DNA from: Candidatus Gastranaerophilales bacterium
Lineage (GTDB): Bacteria > Cyanobacteriota > Vampirovibrionia > Gastranaerophilales > JAILCC01
NCBI GenBank assembly: GCA_024408745.1
Contig: JAKSUS010000060.1
Location: forward strand, 1-7,135
Reading direction: 5' to 3'
DNA length: 7,135 nt
Positions 1-5,606 of this stretch are shown here, piece after piece. Each line of letters starts with the position of its first letter. Positions within the stretch are counted from its first letter, which is position 1. Below the pieces are notes generated by a model that saw only the letters and a list, made by a program, of their open reading frames with translations, was not told the DNA's origin and did no database searches. The position numbers and the translations under genes are program-made.

Positions 1-503
1 GGTATTATAATTAATTGTTTAGGGTTACCTTCACTATCTTTTTCCAAATATGACCATTGTAAAGCCTGTGTGTCTTTTCCGGCTTTTATCATTTCAACTC
101 TGTTAGAAGAATATGGGATAAAGGTTGTATAACCAAAATAACAAAAGATTGCAAGCAACCCGCTTAAAACTAATATAGGTCTTGCTATTCGCCAAAAACT
201 TATACCAATGGAACGGAAAATAACAAGTTCAAAATTTCTGCTTAACATATCGGTTATAGCCAAAGTACCCAATAATAAGCCTACAGGAATTGCTTTTCCT
301 AAAACGGTGGGGATTTCAAAAAATAACCATTCTAACCCCTGTTTAAGTGTAATTTGATGCGATGATACTCTATTAATTACTTTAAATAATGTCTCAGGAG
401 AAATCCAGACAACTATAAAAGCTACAATTCCTATCAACGTAGCAATTGCAACTAAATTAAAAATATACATATCAAATATTTTTACATTTTTAGGTTTTAT
501 CAT
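1..503 (-). CDS. lptFG: LptF/LptG-family LPS export permease, N-terminal part (cut by window edge)
   Basis: I translated this from the ATG at 503-501; the frame stays open to base 1, giving 167 residues with the C-terminus missing. It looks like the inner-membrane permease that, with LptB, extracts LPS for transport to the outer membrane. Visible parts are a hydrophobic segment at about residues 15-36, a second at about 58-86, the conserved segment RNFELVIFRSIGIS (89-102), and a third hydrophobic segment at about 103-126. The piece ends in the periplasmic region. Segment 89-102 matches the family's coupling helix, whose glutamate (here E92) contacts LptB in known structures. The start codon overlaps the lptB stop as ATGA (503-500), a classic translational-coupling junction, and only a weak upstream GGTGAAG (520-514) could act as ribosome binding site. 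E. coli has separate LptF and LptG; the visible part cannot tell which this is, or whether one protein serves as both. Family confidence is high. Confidence 0.88.
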   Translation of the reverse strand, partial: MIKPKNVKIFDMYIFNLVAIATLIGIVAFIVVWISPETLFKVINRVSSHQITLKQGLEWLFFEIPTVLGKAIPVGLLLGTLAITDMLSRNFELVIFRSIGISFWRIARPILVLSGLLAIFCYFGYTTFIPYSSNRVEMIKAGKDTQALQWSYLEKDSEGNPKQLIII

Positions 504-1222
504 AATTTAAAATCTTCACCCAAATAAAATTTCTTAGCCTCAGGATTATTAGCAACATCTTTACTGTTACCCGAAATTTTAATTTTTCCGTCAAAAATCA
601 AATTAACTCTGTCTGTAATTGATAAAGTTGCTTTAGGGTTGTGGTCTGTTATCAGAACACCAATATTTTTTTCTGTTAATTTTCTTATATGAGTTTGAAT
701 TTCCTGAATTGCAATAGGGTCAATACCGGTAAACGGTTCATCCAACAATATATAACGAGGACTTGCCGCCAAAGCTCTTGCAATTTCAACCCTTCTTCTT
801 TCACCACCTGATAATTTAACGGAAGATACATCTCTCAATTTTTCAATACCGAAATCACATAACAGCGATTCTAATGTATCTCTGCGTTGTTTATTATTTA
901 ATTTTTCATTCATTTCAAGAACAAGTTTTATATTTTCTTCAACAGTTAAACGTCTAAAAATAGAAGTTTCCTGCGGTAGATAACCGATTCCTGCTATTGC
1001 TCTTTCATGCATCGGGAGCTCAGTTACATCTTTACCGTCAAGTTCAATTCTTCCGGCATTTGGTTTAATCAAACCGACTATCATATAGAATGTAGTCGTT
1101 TTACCTGCACCGTTTGGACCTAACAAGCCAACAACTTCGCCCGGATTTACATCAAATGTATTTTTATTTACTACTGTTCTGTGGTCATATATTTTTTCTA
1201 ACTGTATTGCTTTTATTGCCAT
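500..1222 (-). CDS. lptB: LPS export ABC transporter ATPase LptB
   Basis: This cytoplasmic ATPase powers LPS extraction from the inner membrane, working as a dimer under the LptF/G permease. At 240 residues it is nearly the length of E. coli LptB (241). All ABC motifs are present: Walker A GPNGAGKT (35-42), Q-loop Q84, signature LSGGERRRVEIARAL (137-151), Walker B YILLDEP (157-163) with catalytic E162, and switch H194 in ITDHN. The LptB-specific features YLPQE-SIFRR (81-91) and the C-terminal YLGEDFKL separate it from amino-acid transporter ATPases such as LivF. F89 and R90 fall where E. coli F90 and R91 line the groove for the permease coupling helix. The ATG at 1222 is preceded by AAAGAGAG (1236-1229), 6 nt away, in the 14-nt gap after lptA. 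The stop overlaps the permease start as ATGA. Nothing in the sequence suggests loss of activity. Confidence 0.97.
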   Translation of the reverse strand: MAIKAIQLEKIYDHRTVVNKNTFDVNPGEVVGLLGPNGAGKTTTFYMIVGLIKPNAGRIELDGKDVTELPMHERAIAGIGYLPQETSIFRRLTVEENIKLVLEMNEKLNNKQRRDTLESLLCDFGIEKLRDVSSVKLSGGERRRVEIARALAASPRYILLDEPFTGIDPIAIQEIQTHIRKLTEKNIGVLITDHNPKATLSITDRVNLIFDGKIKISGNSKDVANNPEAKKFYLGEDFKL

Positions 1223-1236
1223 TTTTTACTCTCTTT

Positions 1237-2190
1237 TTATTTTACATCACCGATATCATCAATTTGTGTTTTTACATTGCCCTGAGCAGTAAAATTTTTA
1301 GGGTTCATTGTTATAACTATACTGTCAGCACTAATACTTTTAGCACCATCATTAATGGTTGAACGTCCGGAAAAGAATATTTTATTAGGTTTTCTTGTTT
1401 TGGGATTAGCTACCATTACTGCTTTTGGACCTGTTGCAACATAATCATTATAAATAATTTTTGTATTACCGCTTGCTATCGCCGTATTAGTTTTATTATT
1501 ATATTGTTGATTAGTTGCCCAAATTTTTACTGTATCAGAATCATCAATACTGATATTTGTAAATGCCGAACCTACTGCAGTCATTTCTTCTGTTTTAGCA
1601 TTCAAGTGAACTTCTTGTGCAGAAACTATTGCTTTATCTTGTATAATTTTTGCATTACCGATTAATTTTAAAAAGTCCAAACCGCCTTTTTGTGAAATCC
1701 AAATTTTAGCAGTATTAGAAGTTGCTTTTATATCATCATATATTAAGATAACATTATCTTTTGCATCCATTATATTTGTTTTAGCATCAAATGATTGATA
1801 ATCAGATTTCAAAGTAATTGTCGGCTTACCTAATTTTTCAATTTTTGAGTGAACATCACCGGTTGCTTCTACTTCTTTTGTTAATAAAGAAAGTTTTAAT
1901 ATGCTGGCTTTTGTTTCACTTTTACTATCTTTTGTAATTTGAATAGCTCTTGCGCCGCCGGTAAAAGTAGCAGTATCAGGTTTACCCGCACCATTAATCG
2001 TTACAAATGCTTTCGGGCTTTTTATATTAATATCATCAATAGTTACATTAACATTATCCTCAAGCATAATCATTTTTTTAGTGTCATCATATACCTGTTT
2101 ATTTGATTCAACAGTTAATGTTTTCGCAAATACTGCGTTAATTGATAACATAAAACATAAAATCAAAATGAGATATTTAAATTTTTTCAT
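1237..2190 (-). CDS. lptA: LptA/OstA-family periplasmic LPS bridge protein with three tandem modules
   Basis: LptA links inner- and outer-membrane parts of the Lpt machine as a beta-jellyroll slide for LPS. Residues 1-22 are a signal peptide (MKK start, hydrophobic core, AVFA before K23), with no lipobox cysteine. The mature part is about 295 residues, against about 158 for mature E. coli LptA. I see three alignable repeats of roughly 90 residues, at about 27-118, 126-214 and 222-310. Each begins with a Q-x-(Y/F)-(D/N) pattern (KQVYDD, YQSFDA, NQQYNN), then an (D/G)-N-(V/T) turn (EDNVNV, KDNVIL, SGNTKI), and ends with a T/A-x-G turn (EATGDV, TAVGSA, TAQGNV). The start shares one base with the lptC stop (TAATG), with AAGGGAAG 8 nt upstream inside lptC. 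lptB follows after 14 nt. The alternative is another OstA-like periplasmic protein, but its position between lptC and lptB supports LptA. Confidence 0.88.
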   Translation of the reverse strand: MKKFKYLILILCFMLSINAVFAKTLTVESNKQVYDDTKKMIMLEDNVNVTIDDINIKSPKAFVTINGAGKPDTATFTGGARAIQITKDSKSETKASILKLSLLTKEVEATGDVHSKIEKLGKPTITLKSDYQSFDAKTNIMDAKDNVILIYDDIKATSNTAKIWISQKGGLDFLKLIGNAKIIQDKAIVSAQEVHLNAKTEEMTAVGSAFTNISIDDSDTVKIWATNQQYNNKTNTAIASGNTKIIYNDYVATGPKAVMVANPKTRKPNKIFFSGRSTINDGAKSISADSIVITMNPKNFTAQGNVKTQIDDIGDVK

Positions 2191-2756
2191 TATCTTCGCT
2201 TCCCTTTATATACTCTTAACTCTGTATTTCCTATAATTTCAAAGAATTTTAAGTCATTAGTTACTGCTGCTTTATCGCTTATTGCAATGACTTCATTTCC
2301 TTTGTTAATAACAACATCACCTTCGGCACGAATTTTCTTTTCGGTTGTAATCCAATATACTTTATTTGCCGTTAATTTAATATTATCTTTGCCTACAATC
2401 TTAACTGATTCATTTAAAGATATTTCTTTTTTTTCTGAGTTATAAATCCCTATAGGTGCAGTAAAACTCATCACAACTTCATTATTCTGATAATAATTAC
2501 CAACAACATCTGTTAGGGTAGCTATTACTCTGTTTTCATTATATTCAGCTGTTGCCGCATACATTTCCCAATCTTTAATGCCATCTTTCGTTTCGGTTAC
2601 GACAACGTCTTTAATTTTTGCATAATCAACAGTTTTTTGATTATCCCAAAAACTTTTAAATTCATTGGAAATTTTAGTCGCAAAAAATACTGCAACACCT
2701 GTTAATATCAACAATAAAAATATAAGTAAAATAGAAAATTTAGTTCTTTTTTTCAT
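2190..2756 (-). CDS. lptC: LptC-family inner-membrane-anchored LPS transport protein
   Basis: LptC accepts LPS from the LptB-LptF/G complex and passes it to LptA. The 188 residues match the family length (E. coli 191). One N-terminal membrane anchor (about 8-27, after a MKKRTK positive start) is followed by a periplasmic beta-jellyroll domain. The typical LptC pattern is visible: DWEMYAATAEYNENR (62-76), then TDVVGNYY (82-89), APIGIYNSEKKEISL (100-114), and further strand repeats with EGDVVI and IIGNTEL near the C-terminus. The family is weakly conserved, so the call rests on architecture plus position directly before lptA and lptB. The ATG at 2756 has no convincing Shine-Dalgarno sequence, and a candidate promoter places the transcript start at or next to it, so it may be read as a leaderless message. 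The last codons contain the ribosome binding site of lptA. It appears to be the first gene of the lpt unit. Confidence 0.87.
   Translation of the reverse strand: MKKRTKFSILLIFLLLILTGVAVFFATKISNEFKSFWDNQKTVDYAKIKDVVVTETKDGIKDWEMYAATAEYNENRVIATLTDVVGNYYQNNEVVMSFTAPIGIYNSEKKEISLNESVKIVGKDNIKLTANKVYWITTEKKIRAEGDVVINKGNEVIAISDKAAVTNDLKFFEIIGNTELRVYKGKRR
2199..2206 (-). promoter_or_regulatory. lptA ribosome binding site inside the lptC 3' end
   Basis: AAGGGAAG reads on the minus strand 8 nt before the lptA ATG at 2190. It lies wholly within the last sense codons of lptC (Lys-Gly-Lys-Arg). Together with the one-base TAATG overlap it supports the chosen lptA start and tight coupling of LptC and LptA synthesis. 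Confidence 0.6.
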
Positions 2757-2791
2757 ATATAGATTTTACCGCATAAATAAAATTTTTCCAA
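2757..2791 (-). promoter_or_regulatory. candidate sigma-70-type promoter for the lpt unit, possibly leaderless
   Basis: On the minus strand TTGGAA (2791-2786) is followed after exactly 17 nt by TAAAAT (2768-2763), resembling the -35 and -10 hexamers. Only CTATAT (2762-2757) separates the -10 from the lptC ATG, so a start about 7 nt downstream of the -10 would fall at or next to the A of the ATG. The site lies just beyond the skp terminator, where a new promoter is needed. The surroundings are AT-rich, so chance matches are common and the -35 is only 4 of 6. Confidence 0.45.
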
Positions 2792-2810
2792 CATGTAAAG
2801 TTCATAATTA

Positions 2811-2842
2811 AAACAAAAAAGGGAAAGTAAAAATACCTTCCC
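2811..2842 (-). terminator. rho-independent terminator after skp
   Basis: Read on the minus strand, GGGAAGGTA (2842-2834) pairs with TACTTTCCC (2829-2821) across a TTTT loop, with one G-T wobble. It is followed immediately by six T, then G and TTTT (2820-2811). A GC-rich stem base plus a T tract is the classic form. It begins 28 nt past the skp stop and faces the right way to end the bamA-skp transcript before lptC. The A tract on the other side is not preceded by a usable T run on the plus strand, so it is not obviously bidirectional. Confidence 0.88.
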
Positions 2843-2870
2843 TGTGTATTAAACTTCAATAATAGAATTA

Positions 2871-3320
2871 TTATTTTCCGTTAAGCTTTCTTATTACTTC
2901 ATCTGTAATATCGTTTTTACAATAAACCGTTGCTGATTTTCTCAAAATAACATCATACTTACCGTTAGCGTTAATTTTACTTATTGTAGACATAACTTCA
3001 GTATCAATTTCTTTTAATTTTTTAAGTTGCTCATTCTTTATTTTTTCTGCTTTAGCTCTTAATTGCTTATCATAAGTTTCTTCTAAAGTTTTCTTTTCAA
3101 CCGGTGTTTTGGCTGCTTTAACTTTATTCTGTGCATTGATTAAATCATTTTCCAAAGCTTTTTCTTGTGCTTGGAATTGCGTAGCTGCTTCTTTTGCTTT
3201 TGTGTATTCAAACAAAACTCTGTCAACATCAACCATTGCTGTTGCTGCAAATACCGGTGTTACAGCTGATAAAACCGCTAATGTACCGCATAAAACGGTT
3301 AAATTCTTTAATAACTTCAT
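2871..3320 (-). CDS. skp: OmpH/Skp-family periplasmic chaperone
   Basis: Skp holds unfolded outer-membrane proteins in the periplasm and delivers them to the BAM complex. The 149 residues (E. coli Skp 161) start with a signal peptide ending in PVFA (22-25). The family pattern follows: MVDVDRVLFEY (29-39), a long charged, coiled-coil-like helical region (about 40-110) that would form the tentacles, then a C-terminal return including KYDVILRKSATVY (121-133) and DITDEVIRKLN (137-147). The mature protein has a single cysteine, C134. The start is well supported: AAGGAGG (3337-3331) sits 10 nt upstream of the ATG, the strongest Shine-Dalgarno in the window. It lies 51 nt downstream of bamA on the same strand, the usual bamA-skp order, and is followed by a terminator, so it closes that unit. 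Confidence 0.92.
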   Translation of the reverse strand: MKLLKNLTVLCGTLAVLSAVTPVFAATAMVDVDRVLFEYTKAKEAATQFQAQEKALENDLINAQNKVKAAKTPVEKKTLEETYDKQLRAKAEKIKNEQLKKLKEIDTEVMSTISKINANGKYDVILRKSATVYCKNDITDEVIRKLNGK

Positions 3321-3346
3321 AATAGTCTGTCCTCCTTATATGACAA

Positions 3347-3376
3347 ATTATAATACTAACATAAACAATTATTAAT
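3347..3376 (-). promoter_or_regulatory. possible internal promoter upstream of skp
   Basis: In the bamA-skp gap a perfect TATAAT (3352-3347) is preceded at 17 nt by TTAATA (3375-3370), a 4 of 6 match to the -35. With the strong skp ribosome binding site it could provide extra chaperone synthesis independent of bamA. In such AT-rich sequence a TATAAT by chance is likely, so this is a weak call. Confidence 0.25.
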
Positions 3377-5369
3377 ATGCTTCCCCAAAGAAGAAAGTAA
3401 ACTGTCCTGCTCGCGAATTTCCGTCCCCGGGATTTGTAAGAGGAATACCATAATCTAAACTCAAAGGTCCTAAACCGGGTACAAAAAATCTCAAACCAAC
3501 ACCGGCTGAAATAGCATAACCGGGCCAATTATATATTTTTTGAGTTACCGATGGAGATATAATTTGACCCGCATCAATAAATGTTGCAAATCTTATACTG
3601 TTAATAACCTGATTACTTGTAATTTTATCCAACAAAGGAATAGGTGTTCTGTATTCTAAAGAACCTGACACATAACCGTAACCACGACCAACGTGACCTT
3701 CTTTAAAGCCTCTTACGGCTCTTGCGCCACCTAATCTGTAAGAAGCAAATTCAGGCAAATCACCGACTAAATTACCACCTGCTCTTGCAGTTGCAACCAA
3801 TGATGATTTCTTGGCAACAGGAATGAATTTTTTAATTGTACCTGATGCCGTTAAATATTTATTATCATCACCAATAACGCCCATTGCACCTTTTAGTTTA
3901 GCCATTGCAAAGACACCGTTTCTTGCCATTGTCGGGTTATCCCTTGTATCAAAAATAATTGACGGTGATGCCGAGATAAATAAACCTGTTGTTAATTGGT
4001 CTGCACGTTGTGCAAAATCTTCACCGGCTGCTTCGTACATGCTTCTTGCTCTCGTGTAATCACCTTCAGCAACGTGATCATATTCAACCCCGATACCAAG
4101 TCCTGCATTCATGTGCGGATATTTTTTTAACGGTCTTGCAAAATCAATACTTGCTCCGTATCTTTCTTCAGTTGCAAGGGGAACTTGGAAACTTGCCCAG
4201 CTTGTACCGAATGCACCAACTTCCATAGAAGTCATTGAACCTAATAATCGCGGTTCTATCCATTTTGCTTCACCTTGGAAATCACCTCTGTCCAATACAT
4301 CATCACCGCCCATCATAGCACCGGTACCTGTAGAGAATGATATTGATGTTTGCTGACCTTTACCTAAGAAGTTTTTATCTGCATATCCGATTGTTCCGAA
4401 CAAACCTGTCGTCAAGTCCATGCCGGCACCAAGTGAAATACTTCCGGTTCTTTGTTCTTCAACTTCAACAGTCAAACAGTATTTTGTAGGGTCTTTTTCT
4501 GATGTAGTTAACGAACGTTTAACATTAGAAAATGCCTGAGTATTATATAATCTCATAATATCTCTTTGCATTATATTATCGTTGTAAACAGTATTAGGAG
4601 TAACAGAAAGGTTATTAGCGATTACTCTGTCTTTTGTTTTTGTATTTCCGGAATATTTAATTTCATCAATCATGCCTTCATTAATTTCAACAAAAATTGT
4701 TCCGTCAGGTTTATCGTAAATATTAACAACTCTTGCCAAAATATAACCGTTTTTAGCATAATATTCTTCAATTTCGTTAATCGCTTTATTAATTGTTACT
4801 AAATTTTGCGGCATGCCAATTTGCGGAGCCACAATATTTTGAATTTCTTTTGTTGAAATGACTTCATTACCTGTAATAACAAAGTTAGTTATTGGGATAT
4901 TCTCTTCGACATGAATTTGTAAAATCACGCCGCTATCAGTTATTGTCGGAACTGCTTTAATTTTATCCGTGAAATATCCCATGCCGTATATTTCACGCAA
5001 ATTTACTTTTACCAAATCTTTAGTATAAGGCATGCCTTCTTTTGCAGACATGGCATCTAATATTTCTTCTGTTTTAACTAAACTATTCCCCGTTATTTGA
5101 ATGTTTTTAATATAAATAACAGGCTCATTCGAAGGCGTTTGGGCAGTAGTATCTTGAACATCATCGCCTTCATCAAATCTTGGCATAGACTGAACAGGAT
5201 TTTCCGTTGAAGAATCTCTTAAAGGAAGTTGCTCTTCAACAGCAGGAGCCTGTTTCTTCTTAAAAGGATTCCAATTAAAGAAACCTTCTGCCTGCGCTGC
5301 ACTCTGAAACATTATATATAATAAAAGTGTTACAATTAATACTTTATTTATTCTCACTTTAAATTCCAC
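3372..5369 (-). CDS. bamA: BamA/Omp85 outer-membrane protein assembly factor, three POTRA domains
   Basis: BamA is the outer-membrane barrel that folds and inserts other beta-barrel proteins. The 665 residues contain a signal peptide ending AQA (25-27), a Pro/Glu/Asp-rich linker (about 40-83), and three POTRA domains at about 86-156 (IKNIQITGN start), 158-230 (NFVITGNEV) and 232-306 (IDEIKYSGNTKTK). The C-terminal barrel (about 308-665) includes the conserved VRGF of the L6 loop (552-555), in the context LGGARAVRGF, and ends in an aromatic-rich strand (FTFFFGEAY). E. coli BamA has five POTRAs and about 810 residues; three is the usual cyanobacterial Omp85 number. The single cysteine, C298, is in POTRA3. 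The first codon is GTG (5369-5367) with only a poorly spaced AGGG upstream; an in-frame TAG lies six codons before it. A second GTG (5357-5355) would give MRINKV and an equally good signal peptide. TamA-like relatives are the alternative, but adjacent skp favours BamA. Confidence 0.94.
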   Translation of the reverse strand: MEFKVRINKVLIVTLLLYIMFQSAAQAEGFFNWNPFKKKQAPAVEEQLPLRDSSTENPVQSMPRFDEGDDVQDTTAQTPSNEPVIYIKNIQITGNSLVKTEEILDAMSAKEGMPYTKDLVKVNLREIYGMGYFTDKIKAVPTITDSGVILQIHVEENIPITNFVITGNEVISTKEIQNIVAPQIGMPQNLVTINKAINEIEEYYAKNGYILARVVNIYDKPDGTIFVEINEGMIDEIKYSGNTKTKDRVIANNLSVTPNTVYNDNIMQRDIMRLYNTQAFSNVKRSLTTSEKDPTKYCLTVEVEEQRTGSISLGAGMDLTTGLFGTIGYADKNFLGKGQQTSISFSTGTGAMMGGDDVLDRGDFQGEAKWIEPRLLGSMTSMEVGAFGTSWASFQVPLATEERYGASIDFARPLKKYPHMNAGLGIGVEYDHVAEGDYTRARSMYEAAGEDFAQRADQLTTGLFISASPSIIFDTRDNPTMARNGVFAMAKLKGAMGVIGDDNKYLTASGTIKKFIPVAKKSSLVATARAGGNLVGDLPEFASYRLGGARAVRGFKEGHVGRGYGYVSGSLEYRTPIPLLDKITSNQVINSIRFATFIDAGQIISPSVTQKIYNWPGYAISAGVGLRFFVPGLGPLSLDYGIPLTNPGDGNSRAGQFTFFFGEAY

Positions 5370-5606
5370 GTACCCTATACTGTTCTAATATTTTGGCATA
5401 TTATTTTTACAAATTCCAACTTTATATATTTATTATACATTAGAAATAATAAAAACAATATAAATTAATTATTTGTAACAGAACAATAAGTAATTTAATT
5501 ATAAATATTTATGCCAAAAGTACTAATAAATTAATTTTTAAGAAATATTTAAAAAAAATTTTTAGCATGTATTATTTATTTATATGGATTGAGCATGAGG
5601 GCTTAG
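5370..5606. promoter_or_regulatory. divergent bamA / pgi promoter region
   Basis: This 237-bp noncoding, extremely AT-rich stretch must hold promoters for both divergent units. On the minus strand a perfect TATAAT (5437-5432), preceded by ATG as in ATGTATAAT, is a candidate -10 for bamA. The best -35 (TTGTTT, 5458-5453) has a short 15-nt spacer. On the plus strand the similar ATGTATTAT (5567-5575) is a candidate -10 for pgi without a clear -35. An A8T5 run (5551-5563) just upstream could act as an UP-like or bent element. Exact promoters cannot be assigned from sequence alone, and I see no hairpin, riboswitch or small ORF here. Confidence 0.5.
5391..5519. repeat. inverted pair of a 10-bp motif TATGCCAAAA
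   Basis: TATGCCAAAA occurs on the plus strand at 5510-5519 and exactly, on the minus strand, at 5400-5391. The arms are 109 bp apart. Both copies are preceded by an AAATA-type run (AAATAAT and AAATATTT), so similarity extends slightly beyond the exact core. Each copy faces its own gene: the minus copy ends 21 nt before the bamA GTG and the plus copy ends 87 nt before the pgi ATG. The GCC core stands out in an otherwise nearly pure A/T region. It could be a pair of regulator sites; function is not shown by the sequence. Confidence 0.45.

Noticed and set aside
1114..1362. Plus-strand 82-residue open frame across the lptB/lptA junction
   Set aside because: It lies antisense to two well-supported genes, has low-complexity hydrophobic content from T-rich antisense sequence, and matches no family I recognise.
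2858..2872. Small inverted repeat AATAAT-AGA-ATTATT at the skp stop codon
   Set aside because: Its stem is only A-T pairs with a 3-base loop, so it is weak and expected by chance. The GC-containing hairpin at 2821-2842 explains termination much better.
3229..3528. Minus-strand 99-residue frame spanning the bamA end and skp start
   Set aside because: It is an out-of-frame reading of two confident genes, and crosses their junction with a Cys/Arg-rich composition typical of a shadow frame.
3811..4802. Several plus-strand frames of 78-82 residues inside bamA
   Set aside because: They overlap each other and lie antisense to the conserved BamA barrel and POTRA coding sequence; none has a supported start or recognisable motif.
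5551..5563. A8T5 run upstream of pgi as a possible terminator or origin element
   Set aside because: There is no GC stem next to it and no repeated DnaA-like boxes were seen. It is better treated as an AT-rich promoter-flanking tract.
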